Assembly (NCBI GenBank): GCA_024402115.1 | Contig: JAKSJQ010000005.1 | Coordinates: 1-64,000 of the forward strand | DNA: 64,000 bases | Direction: 5' to 3' | Origin: Bacteroidales bacterium | Lineage (GTDB): Bacteria > Bacteroidota > Bacteroidia > Bacteroidales > UBA932 | Shown here: piece after piece, positions 44,744-52,712 of the stretch | Numbering within the stretch: the first letter of the stretch is position 1 | Layout: every line of letters begins with the position of its first letter | The notes under the pieces: model-generated | What the model saw: the letters and a program-made list of their open reading frames with translations, nothing else | What the model was told of the DNA's origin: nothing | The model's database searches: none | Translations under genes and position numbers: made by a program

Positions 44744-45760
44744 CTATGCCTCGTAGCCGTTAGGGTTGTTCTTCTGCCAGTTCCACGAGTCGCGGCACAT
44801 CTCCTCGATACCGTACTTTGCCTCCCAGCCGAGCTCTGCCTTCGCCTTGGCAGGATTGCAGTAGCAGGTTGCGATATCGCCCGGGCGGCGTGGCTTGATC
44901 GAGTATGGAACGTTCACTCCATTGACCTTCATGAAGGCATTGACGACGTCGAGAACGCTGTAACCGTGGCCAGTACCGAGGTTGTAGATTGCGAGACCGC
45001 AGTTCTTCTCGATGGCCCGGAGAGCAGCGACATGACCGCTTGCAAGGTCGCATACATGGATGTAGTCGCGGACGCCGGTGCCGTCAGGTGTGTCATAGTC
45101 GTTGCCGAAGACGCCGAGCTCCTTGCGGATGCCCACCGCGGTCTGGGTGATGTATGGCATGAGGTTGTTCGGAATGCCGTTCGGATTCTCGCCCATGGTT
45201 CCGGATGGATGCGCACCGATAGGGTTGAAATAGCGAAGGAGGACGACGTTCCACTCAGGGTCGGCCTTCTGCACGTCCATCAGCACCTCCTCGAGCATGG
45301 ACTTGGTCTGACCATAAGGATTGGTGCAATGGTCCTTCGGACACTCCTCGGTGATCGGAATCATCGCCGGATCGCCATATACGGTCGCGCTGGAGCTGAA
45401 GATGATGTTCTTGCATCCATGGTTGCGCATCACGTCCATGAGCACGAAGGTCGCGTTCATGTTGTTCTCATAGTATTCGAGCGGCTTTGCGACAGACTCG
45501 CCCACGGCCTTGAGACCGGCGAAATGGATGACCGCATCGATGTGGTTCTCGTCGAACACCTTGTCCATGGCGGCACGGTCGCGCACATCGGCCTTGATGA
45601 ATGGAACGTCCTTGTCGATGATTGCCGCAACCCTGCGGAGCGACTCGGGATTCGAGTTATAGAGATTGTCGACCACGACGACGCTGTGACCGGCCTTGTC
45701 GAGTTCAATGATGGTGTGCGAGCCGATGTATCCGGCACCGCCAGTGAGGAGAATGTTCAT
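44744..45760 (-). CDS. galE: UDP-glucose 4-epimerase
   Basis: A 338-residue NAD-dependent enzyme that interconverts UDP-galactose and UDP-glucose. It has the Rossmann motif GGAGYIGSH at the N-terminus, the catalytic YGQTK (Tyr-x-x-x-Lys) with a preceding FSSSATVYG serine, and the full family length. It supplies UDP-galactose for glycans and lets the cell use galactose freed by enzymes such as the GH27 protein. It is divergent from the thioredoxin-like lipoprotein gene, and the two share a palindromic promoter pair at 45803-45820. Confidence 0.96.
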   Translation of the reverse strand: MNILLTGGAGYIGSHTIIELDKAGHSVVVVDNLYNSNPESLRRVAAIIDKDVPFIKADVRDRAAMDKVFDENHIDAVIHFAGLKAVGESVAKPLEYYENNMNATFVLMDVMRNHGCKNIIFSSSATVYGDPAMIPITEECPKDHCTNPYGQTKSMLEEVLMDVQKADPEWNVVLLRYFNPIGAHPSGTMGENPNGIPNNLMPYITQTAVGIRKELGVFGNDYDTPDGTGVRDYIHVCDLASGHVAALRAIEKNCGLAIYNLGTGHGYSVLDVVNAFMKVNGVNVPYSIKPRRPGDIATCYCNPAKAKAELGWEAKYGIEEMCRDSWNWQKNNPNGYEA

Positions 45761-45802
45761 GATCTTTCAGTTTTCTGATGTTGTGTTGTGAAATAGACAG
45801 GA

Positions 45803-45820
45803 CAAATATAGTTATATTTG
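45803..45820. promoter_or_regulatory. back-to-back -7 boxes for galE and the thioredoxin-like gene
   Basis: TATATTTG occurs on the minus strand at 45810-45803 and on the plus strand at 45813-45820, separated by two bases, forming an inverted repeat CAAATATA-GT-TATATTTG. It is 42 nt from the galE ATG and 20 nt from the ATG at 45841. No TTG at 19-21 bp was found on either side. Confidence 0.6.
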
Positions 45821-45840
45821 CAATATAAAATACTCATGAA

Positions 45841-46413
45841 ATGAAGAAGATAATTATGATTACAGCGGCGGCACTTTGTCTTTGCTGCTGCGGAAACAGG
45901 AATAATGGTGGTGCGCAGGACGAAGCTGCAGGAGCCGAGGTAGCCGAGGCGGTGGTTGATCTCGATGCCGAGCATGCGAAGGAGTGCCTCAGATATGGTT
46001 CTGCCGCTCCGGAGTTCACGATCCCGCGTCTTGACGGAGGTGAGCTCAGCCTTGCCGACCTCAAGGGCATGTATGTGGTGCTTGATTTCTGGGCATCATG
46101 GTGCAAGGACTGCCGTGCCGACCTTCCGAAGATGAAGGAGGCGTTCGAGAGATTCGGCAGCACTGGTGTCGAGTTCGTCGGCATCTCGCTCGATGACGAC
46201 CGTGCCGCGTGGGAGGCTGCAGTGAAGGAGTTCGACCTCAAGTACATTCAGGTCAGCGAGGGAAAGAAGTGGGCAGACTCGACCGTCGCTCCCCTTTTCG
46301 GAATCAAGTGGATCCCGACCATGTACCTCATCAGCCAGGACGGCAATGTGCTCCTCGCCACCGTCCAGATTGACAAGCTCATCGATAAGCTTGCCGAGGT
46401 TACTGGACTTTAG
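45841..46413 (+). CDS. thioredoxin-like (TlpA/AhpC-type) lipoprotein
   Basis: A 190-residue protein with a cysteine-rich lipobox (CLCCCG at 13-18) and an acidic Ala-Glu linker. The thioredoxin-fold domain (about 51-188) has the redox motif WCKDC (Cys88, Cys91) in DFWASWCKDCRADLP and a cis-proline in KWIPTMYLI. It is likely a membrane-anchored disulfide reductase facing the periplasm. It stands alone, divergent from galE, and is not part of the redox operon at 47389-53981, but it could serve the same pathway. Confidence 0.88.
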   Translation: MKKIIMITAAALCLCCCGNRNNGGAQDEAAGAEVAEAVVDLDAEHAKECLRYGSAAPEFTIPRLDGGELSLADLKGMYVVLDFWASWCKDCRADLPKMKEAFERFGSTGVEFVGISLDDDRAAWEAAVKEFDLKYIQVSEGKKWADSTVAPLFGIKWIPTMYLISQDGNVLLATVQIDKLIDKLAEVTGL

Positions 46414-46526
46414 CTGGCGACCAGCTGATTATGCCCGTTGTTAATTCCTGAAATAGGTTTACTGACGTTGAATCGATAGTTGGGTGTGACAGTCAACTCA
46501 TTGAAAATCAGAGCTATATCTAAAAA

Positions 46527-46597
46527 CGGGTAGTCAGAAATTGACTACCCGATTTTTGTTAATGTATTGTGTATTAAACTGTTAGTTGCCACGGCAG
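46527..46597. repeat. dispersed repeat family B, copy 2
   Basis: Hairpin arms CGGGTAGTCA (46527-46536) and TGACTACCCG (46542-46551) are followed by ATTTTTG. It lies between the convergent thioredoxin-like and mtgA genes. A second inverted pair, GGCTATGCTCT near 46609 and AGAGTGCATAGCC near 46656, follows. Confidence 0.75.
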
Positions 46598-46677
46598 CAA
46601 AACAAAATGGCTATGCTCTAGTGAAAAGTCCAGATAAGTCAGTCATAAATAAAGCAGAGTGCATAGCCCGCGGACAA

Positions 46678-47379
46678 TCACTGCCTTGCAGTAACCCAGT
46701 CGGGGTATGAGAGTTTGCGCGTGAGTGACATTATGGACTGCTGACGCTGGCGGACGTAGTTGGATGGCTTGTCCGGATGCATCTTGAGAGGGTTCGGCAG
46801 GCAGACCGCGACCAGACATGACTCGGCCAACGTGAGCTTCGACGGCTCCTTGTGGAAATAGATCTCCGAAGCGGCACCGATTCCGTATATGCCCTTACCC
46901 ATCTCGATCACGTTCAGGTAGACCTCCATTATCCTCTCCTTGCCCCAGATCTTCTCGATCAGGACGGTGAAATATGCCTCGAAGCCCTTGCGCACCCATG
47001 TGCTCTTGCAGCGGGTGAACACGTTCTTGGCAGTCTGCTGCGAGATCGTGCTGCCGCCCCTCTGCCGTTTGCCGGCCTTGTGCTCCTCTATCGCCTGCTG
47101 GATCGCCTTCCGGTCGAAACCGTCATGCTTCGGGAATAGATTATCCTCACTGCTCATCACCGCCTTGACCATCGTCGGATTGATCTGCTCGAGCGGCACC
47201 CAATGGTAATGGGTCTTGAACCCCTCCTCCGCACGGAACTCGATCGCACGGCGCACCATCAACGGCGTGAACGGCACATTGACGTACTTGAGGGCCACCA
47301 CCCACAGCACGGTCACCGCGATGAAGATCAACGGCGAGAGCAGGATGAGCCTGAAGAGTCTGCGGAATGGTCGTTTCAT
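46678..47379 (-). CDS. mtgA: monofunctional peptidoglycan glycosyltransferase (GT51)
   Basis: A 233-residue inner-membrane enzyme that polymerises lipid II into glycan strands. One N-terminal helix (about 9-31) is followed by the GT51 domain with the catalytic glutamate Glu78 in VMSSEDNLFPKHDGFD and the second motif KRQRGGSTISQQTAKN. No transpeptidase domain is present, as expected for MtgA. It follows the six-gene redox operon by only 9 nt but has its own consensus promoter inside the end of the upstream gene, and its mRNA is predicted to be leaderless. Confidence 0.95.
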   Translation of the reverse strand: MKRPFRRLFRLILLSPLIFIAVTVLWVVALKYVNVPFTPLMVRRAIEFRAEEGFKTHYHWVPLEQINPTMVKAVMSSEDNLFPKHDGFDRKAIQQAIEEHKAGKRQRGGSTISQQTAKNVFTRCKSTWVRKGFEAYFTVLIEKIWGKERIMEVYLNVIEMGKGIYGIGAASEIYFHKEPSKLTLAESCLVAVCLPNPLKMHPDKPSNYVRQRQQSIMSLTRKLSYPDWVTARQ

Positions 47380-47383
47380 GCAG

Positions 47384-47414
47384 CAAATTTAGAATTCTGC
47401 TGCGGTAACGTCAA
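47384..47414 (-). promoter_or_regulatory. mtgA promoter overlapping the upstream stop codon (TTG-N20-TAAATTTG)
   Basis: On the minus strand TTG (47414-47412) and TAAATTTG (47391-47384) are 20 bp apart. The first three bases of the -7 box are the TAA stop of the upstream lipoprotein gene. Four bases (CTGC) then lead to the mtgA ATG. Confidence 0.7.
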
Positions 47415-48738
47415 GAAGTCTGTGGCCTGAAGTGACAACTTTGGTCTCAACAGTGTCGAATTTATATCCAAGTTCCTTGAAAGAGCAGCGGCTGATGCAG
47501 TACTCTGCCGGATAGATCTTGTATGCCGACGTAATCTTGTTGATGCCGAGCACGAATACAACCTGGTCAGGATCCTCTCCTCCGCAGATTTCGACTATGG
47601 ATGCTGCGTCATTGCGGTCCCATACCCTACCGTTGTCGTAGAGATTCTGAGGTGTGTACCAGATAAGCTCCATCATCTGCTGCGCCGAAGTACACTGCTC
47701 GAAATATGGAATGTACTGAGGATCTTTCCTCGCTGCATCGAACTGGTACTGCGAAAGTGCAGCCATCACCTCGCCGATCTGAGAGTCGGTCGCGGTATAG
47801 AAATCGATACCGAAATAATTCATGGAATCACCATTGAAGCTCATCGCATTCGAAACGACACCCTGTGTACCGGTCTTGTCATATCCAGTTACGTGGAGGA
47901 GCACACCGAGCTCACGGTTGTCATACGCATAGATGAGAGTATGGAGATTCTTGGTGCTCTTCTCATCGATTTTGACGAAACCCTTCAGTGAAGGAGAGAA
48001 TATCATTCTGGTTACTTTCGACACGATGCGGAGCTTCTCGTCCACTGCAGCAACAGTGATCATCACGTCAAGATCAGGGTAATTCTCATTTGAAATCAGA
48101 TCGGTTCCCATTGACGCGATCTCGGAGAAGGTCGAACCGAGCGACACCTCATTACTCATGTAATAGCTCATGTAAGTAGTCACGAGCTCGTCATCCATCT
48201 GCGAGAACCTCTCCTGAGTTCCGATGAAGGTGAACGCATACCAACCTACATCATCACGGCTCGGAGTGATCTCTGCGACGAAGTCGAAAGGCCTGCTTTC
48301 GGTCATGTTGATCTCGAAGCTCACGTCGTCAGTGTGGACATCGATCACGGTTGGATCGGTAGTCAGCTCGCCGGCACCATTGAGTCCGAAGACGATGATG
48401 GTATAGTCGGTATCGGTCATCAGACCTGCGAAATTCACGGTCTGGCTTCCGACCTTGAGGATGGATCCCCATGTGGCACCGAGGTCAACCCTCTTCTGGA
48501 GCCCCTGAACTATAGACTCGGGAGTGACTCCCTGCTTCTTATATGTCTCGGTCTCATACTTTGCGATATAGAACGGAGTAGCTTCCGGAACCTCGACCTT
48601 GATGTCGACTGACGTCAGTCCGCACTCGGAAACCGAAGCCCTGAGGAACATCTCCTGCGGAATCTCGATAGGCTCCTCGCATGCAGATACGAAAAGACAT
48701 GCGACTAGAGCGATTATTGAAAGAACACGAATCTTCAT
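47389..48738 (-). CDS. lipoprotein with fibronectin-III-like repeats, last gene of redox operon
   Basis: The 449-residue product has lipobox FVSAC (Cys20). The first 130 residues resemble a fibronectin type III-like sandwich (TPFYIAKYETETYKKQG, then LMTDTDYTIIVFGLNGAG, a frequent FN3 phrase). The rest appears to repeat beta-rich modules, ending in an unknown domain with a single CISRC stretch. No enzyme motif is visible. It is 1 nt from the DsbD-alpha-like gene and shares its transcript. A role as a surface partner or client of the redox proteins is inferred only from the operon. Confidence 0.7.
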   Translation of the reverse strand: MKIRVLSIIALVACLFVSACEEPIEIPQEMFLRASVSECGLTSVDIKVEVPEATPFYIAKYETETYKKQGVTPESIVQGLQKRVDLGATWGSILKVGSQTVNFAGLMTDTDYTIIVFGLNGAGELTTDPTVIDVHTDDVSFEINMTESRPFDFVAEITPSRDDVGWYAFTFIGTQERFSQMDDELVTTYMSYYMSNEVSLGSTFSEIASMGTDLISNENYPDLDVMITVAAVDEKLRIVSKVTRMIFSPSLKGFVKIDEKSTKNLHTLIYAYDNRELGVLLHVTGYDKTGTQGVVSNAMSFNGDSMNYFGIDFYTATDSQIGEVMAALSQYQFDAARKDPQYIPYFEQCTSAQQMMELIWYTPQNLYDNGRVWDRNDAASIVEICGGEDPDQVVFVLGINKITSAYKIYPAEYCISRCSFKELGYKFDTVETKVVTSGHRLLDVTAAEF

Positions 48739-48739
48739 C

Positions 48740-49216
48740 CTATTTCCTCCTTCTCATCAAGAATAAACCAAGGAATGCAATCGCGACTGCGATGATTCCG
48801 CCGATGATCATGCCAGCTGAACCGGCACCACCACCTACAGCGACGGTGAGCGTCACCTCAGAGGGCGGTGTACACGAATCCTCGGTGCAAGCCATCCAAT
48901 AGATGTTGACATCGACATCACTCTTCTCGACCGAAAGCTCGATGTCCTGTGTGAAGACCGCCGAACCAGAGATAGTTCCGATAGACAGTTCGAGCACGTC
49001 ATCGTACTCCTTCACGACCTCGCTCACGACCTGAACATCCCCAGCGATGCTGACGCCCTCTCCGTAGATGGTAATCTCAGTCGAAGTGGCACCGTAAGGA
49101 TAGTCATCACAATCATAGATATGGTAGCCGTCCTCGATGGACCCGCTGACCGTGATGCGCCAAATATTTCCGTTGATATGTGCAGCAGATGCTGACCATG
49201 TTACTGGTGACTCCAT
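48740..49216 (-). CDS. free-standing DsbD N-terminal-like domain with C-terminal membrane anchor
   Basis: A 158-residue protein. Residues 1-127 match the layout of the DsbD alpha domain, including the two-cysteine motif MACTEDSCTPPSEV (Cys110, Cys115), close to the C-x4-x-C-x-PP pattern by which DsbD passes electrons to periplasmic partners. A Gly-rich hinge and one helix (about 131-153) end in RRRK, so the N-terminus should face the periplasm. There is no signal peptide: the frame upstream of the ATG is closed by a stop after a short hydrophilic stretch. The start overlaps the previous gene's stop by one base (TAATG). No DsbD beta or gamma domain is nearby. Confidence 0.78.
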   Translation of the reverse strand: MESPVTWSASAAHINGNIWRITVSGSIEDGYHIYDCDDYPYGATSTEITIYGEGVSIAGDVQVVSEVVKEYDDVLELSIGTISGSAVFTQDIELSVEKSDVDVNIYWMACTEDSCTPPSEVTLTVAVGGGAGSAGMIIGGIIAVAIAFLGLFLMRRRK

Positions 49217-50622
49217 TACTTCGCTTCGTATTTGAGGGTTGAGCTCTGACCTACAGGGACGATGATGCTGTTATCGACGAATTCCGTATGGTCATGATAA
49301 TATGTGAACTTCTCTACAGCCTGAGGACCGGATAAGTTTGCTCTGGTCACGTAGATCACGACGGAAAGATTTTTCCTGTCGAGAATGTTTGCCGGAAGCT
49401 CCATCGTATAGTTGAATGCATTGATGCTGCGGTCCGTAGCGACGAACTCGTCACCGGTCAGCATCGTGGTCGCGTACGCACGCACCACATTGTCATGTCC
49501 GAACTGAGCCAGCTCGGCAGCGCTGTACAGATTCGTGTAGTCGGTCTGCGCAGCCACCACTCCGCTTTCCAGGAGAGCGACATGGACATGGTATGTACCG
49601 GCCTTCTTCACGAACACGGTTGGATGCACCTCCACCTTTCCGCCTGAAAAACCGACCTGCGCACTGATGGCGGTCTGTGCCTTGAAAGAAGCCTTCTCCT
49701 CGTTGCAGAACGCCTTGATGATATTGTAGAAGGTCGGAGACGCGATATTGTATGCCAATCCCCTCTCGTCAAGAGTGAGGGTCGGCTTTCCGGTCACGGC
49801 AAAGCGCTTCTCGTAGCGCGAGGACTCGCTGAAACGAAGCTTCGATACGGAATTCGCATCGTAGAAGCAGATGCAGTTCAGCCTGCCTGGCTCCTCGGAA
49901 TTGAACCTGGCGACATCATACGCCAGATTTGGACAGTAACCGCACCAGTCACCTGTGAATCGATATCCCAGCACGCCCCTGTAGAACTCACGGGTCCAGT
50001 CCACATCGATATGAGCTGCCTGGTTAACACCCACCTGAAGCATCTTGCCGTCAGCAGTCGTGAAAGTGATGTTACCTTTCCTGGCGCTTGATTTCTTATT
50101 GGCAACGAGCCCGAACTCAATCTCCTCCTCAGCACCGCTTCCGCTGAACGACGTCGGAGAAGGAAGCACTATCCACTCCACGTCCGTGCCCACGGTGAAA
50201 TCAATGTTCGACTTCACGCGCACGACGAAGCTTCCCTCCTCCGGCACATAGTACACCTCATTGTCCGTACTGATGAGCTCGATGCTCGGCTGGACGAAAC
50301 TGTACATCAAGGTGTTCTCACCGTCCAGGATATAGAACGCTCCGTAACGCTGCTTCATGGTCGAGTTCTCGTCGAAACGGACGGTGATCTTGTTCTCGCC
50401 AGGAAGACCTGCTGAAGGAGTGACATACATCCACTTGTTCTCGTTCACCACACTCCACCTGCTGGTCGCAGTGAAAGTATACTCGATCGAAGTCTTGTCC
50501 GACCCGACCGTCGTCACCGAAGCAGATGACTCATCCGGATGGATATTTGGCTGGCAAGCGGCAAGACCCACGCATACGAGGATCATGGACGCAAGCCCGG
50601 AAATCATATTTCGAATTCTCAT
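49216..50622 (-). CDS. BACON-domain Omp28-related lipoprotein with CGYC motif
   Basis: A 468-residue lipoprotein (lipobox LAAC, Cys23). Two BACON-like domains lie at about 38-112 and 118-203 (phrases SRWSVVNENKWMYVTPSAG and SNIDFTVGTDVEWI). An Omp28-like thioredoxin-fold domain follows with FTGDWCGYC (Cys227, Cys230), and the C-terminal third is a beta-sandwich. Omp28 itself is an outer-membrane antigen of Porphyromonas; the CxxC suggests disulfide exchange at the cell surface or in the periplasm. It is translationally coupled to the DsbD-alpha-like gene and 6 nt from the barrel gene, so the three products probably work together. Confidence 0.82.
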   Translation of the reverse strand: MRIRNMISGLASMILVCVGLAACQPNIHPDESSASVTTVGSDKTSIEYTFTATSRWSVVNENKWMYVTPSAGLPGENKITVRFDENSTMKQRYGAFYILDGENTLMYSFVQPSIELISTDNEVYYVPEEGSFVVRVKSNIDFTVGTDVEWIVLPSPTSFSGSGAEEEIEFGLVANKKSSARKGNITFTTADGKMLQVGVNQAAHIDVDWTREFYRGVLGYRFTGDWCGYCPNLAYDVARFNSEEPGRLNCICFYDANSVSKLRFSESSRYEKRFAVTGKPTLTLDERGLAYNIASPTFYNIIKAFCNEEKASFKAQTAISAQVGFSGGKVEVHPTVFVKKAGTYHVHVALLESGVVAAQTDYTNLYSAAELAQFGHDNVVRAYATTMLTGDEFVATDRSINAFNYTMELPANILDRKNLSVVIYVTRANLSGPQAVEKFTYYHDHTEFVDNSIIVPVGQSSTLKYEAK

Positions 50623-50628
50623 GATTGA

Positions 50629-52206
50629 CTAGAATGAGGTGGTAAGCGTAAAGTTTGCACCGGTATAGGCAGGAATGAGTCTGCACACGCCACCGGCACA
50701 CTGGTAACCCTCACGGAACCTTCCGAAGTTGAGAGCTGCACGTATCCTCGAGCGTGAATAGCTGAGACCGCCGTTGAAATAATGGGTACGCGTGTAACCG
50801 TAGTTCCACATGTCGCTGACAGAGAAGCTCCAACCCGGAGAGATCGTATACTCGACCGTACCGGCGCACCAGTTGCCATCGCCCTGGCCGCTCCACAGAT
50901 GCTGGTACTCTGCGCGCACTGCATGCTTGTTGTTGATCTTGTAGGTCACGTCTCCGACGATGGTATGGCTGCGGCGGAACTCATACGACGGATGTGCACC
51001 GACCCTATTGTTGTAGGTCTGCCATGTGTAGAGCACGACAGTCTTCACATGCTTTCCCCACCATCTCTCTCCGTCGACCGTGAGGTCCCTGAAGTAGAGC
51101 TCGTTCGCCTTGATTTCCGGCGCAGGTGACGGACCATAGAAGGTCGAGAAGTTCGCATGTACCCTCATACCTCGGTTACCGCCGATCTTGGTGCCGCGGG
51201 CGAAGAAATAATATACGTCCGCCTGACCACCGATCTCACCGTTCATCTGGCTCTGGTATGGATTCAGAGCCGCGAGAGAATAGGTATGCTGCTGGGTGAG
51301 CGCCGGGATGTAGTTCAATGCCGTGAACATCGTGCCCTGGTTGTAATCGGACTGGAAGCCGGCATTGAGAATCTGCCTGAAGGTGAGGTTCACTCCGAGT
51401 CCGCCACGGGTATAGCTGCCCTCCGCGAGGATGGCGCGGGACTTCTGAGTATCGTAATTGTTATACACGCTCACGTCCGAATTCCTTGCGACATACTCCC
51501 CCTTCAGCGTGAGTCCGTTCCAGTCGAAAACGAGGCGTCCGGAAGCACCGTTGACATCCGGATTGATCAGACCCTCCATCCACTCACTCTCGAGCGCCTG
51601 ATGCTTGTTCAGGAAGCTGCCCTCGAGGGAAAGGTTGAAGAGATCGCCACGGCCGGCAAGCTCCATGATGTTCACGCTGAGGTCGGCACCGATGATCCTT
51701 GAGTTGAAGTTATACTCCTTGAAAGCCTTCGGGAACGCGACCATCGCCTTGAGCGAGATTTTTCCGTCCCAGCTGTATCCGAGATTCACTCCTTCCAGGG
51801 CGGTGTTCAGACCGAGAGACCTCTCCTCATAGGCCCTGAAGAGAAGGCCGCTTCCGTACTGCTCGTAGAAATCACCCACGGTTGCTGTGAAACCCTTGTC
51901 GCGGAACCTTATATACTTGTTTGAAAGCGAGAAACCCTTGAGCTGCTCAGGATATCCCAGCAGCTGCGGAAAATAACCCTCCATCTGGAGACCACCCTCG
52001 ATCAGACCAACACCGAAATCAACCTTAAGGTAATTGTTCGAACCGAAGCTGCCCTCCGGACGTACGCTACCTCCGGCAGGATCATTCACATAGTAGATCG
52101 AATTGGACTCGAGTCCGCCAGTCACATAGCCCTGGCTCCATATACTCTGCGCCGAAACGGAAACCCCTCCCGCAAGCAACGCGCATATAAGTAAGCTTCT
52201 CTTCAT
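50629..52206 (-). CDS. DUF6029-like outer-membrane barrel protein
   Basis: A 525-residue protein with a signal peptide ending VSVSAQ (residue 20) and then continuous amphipathic strands to a terminal Phe. Phrases such as FTATVGDFYEQYGSGLLFRAYEERSLGLNTALEG match what I recall of DUF6029, an uncharacterised Bacteroidota family. Two cysteines near the C-terminus (CAGGVC) are spaced like a redox or disulfide pair on a loop. It sits between the TlpA-like and Omp28-like genes with gaps of 10 and 6 nt. It may be the outer-membrane platform or channel for the module. Confidence 0.8.
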   Translation of the reverse strand: MKRSLLICALLAGGVSVSAQSIWSQGYVTGGLESNSIYYVNDPAGGSVRPEGSFGSNNYLKVDFGVGLIEGGLQMEGYFPQLLGYPEQLKGFSLSNKYIRFRDKGFTATVGDFYEQYGSGLLFRAYEERSLGLNTALEGVNLGYSWDGKISLKAMVAFPKAFKEYNFNSRIIGADLSVNIMELAGRGDLFNLSLEGSFLNKHQALESEWMEGLINPDVNGASGRLVFDWNGLTLKGEYVARNSDVSVYNNYDTQKSRAILAEGSYTRGGLGVNLTFRQILNAGFQSDYNQGTMFTALNYIPALTQQHTYSLAALNPYQSQMNGEIGGQADVYYFFARGTKIGGNRGMRVHANFSTFYGPSPAPEIKANELYFRDLTVDGERWWGKHVKTVVLYTWQTYNNRVGAHPSYEFRRSHTIVGDVTYKINNKHAVRAEYQHLWSGQGDGNWCAGTVEYTISPGWSFSVSDMWNYGYTRTHYFNGGLSYSRSRIRAALNFGRFREGYQCAGGVCRLIPAYTGANFTLTTSF

Positions 52207-52216
52207 TCATGGTTTC

Positions 52217-52699
52217 TTACAACTTCTTCAGTGTTTCATAGACAGCCTGCTCATCGCCGGGAGTGTAACCGATATGGGTGTACACGATCTTTCCTGTCTT
52301 GTCGAGTATGAACATCGTCGGATTGCTCTGGACGTTCATCGCTCTCTTGAAATCACCATTCTTGTCAAGGGCGATCACGAACGGCCAACCGCGACCCTTC
52401 GCAAGCGGCACGGCCTTGCTGCTGTTCCTCGAATCATCGGTCGAAACTGCAACTACCTCGAAATCGAACTCGTCCTGCCAGTCGAAATAGCAATCGCTGA
52501 TCGCTCCCATCTCCTGGAGACAAGGCTTGCAGGAAGTGTCCCAGAACGAGAGTACCACAGGCTTACCCTTCGGAAGCAGGCTCGCTACCGAAACAGTCTC
52601 TCCCTTGGCATTGACCACATCAACGGTGGTCACCACTTTTTGTGCATAAGCCATGACTGCAAACAAGAGTGCAGCCATGGCCATCATGAATTTCTTCAT
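52217..52699 (-). CDS. TlpA-like periplasmic thioredoxin
   Basis: A 160-residue exported protein with a cleavable signal peptide ending AYAQ (residue 20) and no lipobox. The thioredoxin fold has SFWDTSCKPCLQEM (Cys57, Cys60) and a cis-proline in SNPTMFILD. CKPC-type sites are usual for reductases of the TlpA/ResA class. As a soluble carrier in the operon, it could pass electrons between the DsbD-alpha-like protein and the Omp28-like lipoprotein. Confidence 0.9.
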   Translation of the reverse strand: MKKFMMAMAALLFAVMAYAQKVVTTVDVVNAKGETVSVASLLPKGKPVVLSFWDTSCKPCLQEMGAISDCYFDWQDEFDFEVVAVSTDDSRNSSKAVPLAKGRGWPFVIALDKNGDFKRAMNVQSNPTMFILDKTGKIVYTHIGYTPGDEQAVYETLKKL

Positions 52700-52712
52700 C
52701 TATTAACTTAGA

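Noticed and set aside
44966..45778. 270-residue frame antisense to galE
   Set aside because: It lies opposite galE and shows no domain or signal; it reflects codon bias on the other strand.
46414..46677. tRNA or insertion-sequence remnant between the thioredoxin-like gene and mtgA
   Set aside because: No cloverleaf, T-loop sequence, transposase fragment or target duplication was seen; repeat B2 and one further inverted pair account for the structure.
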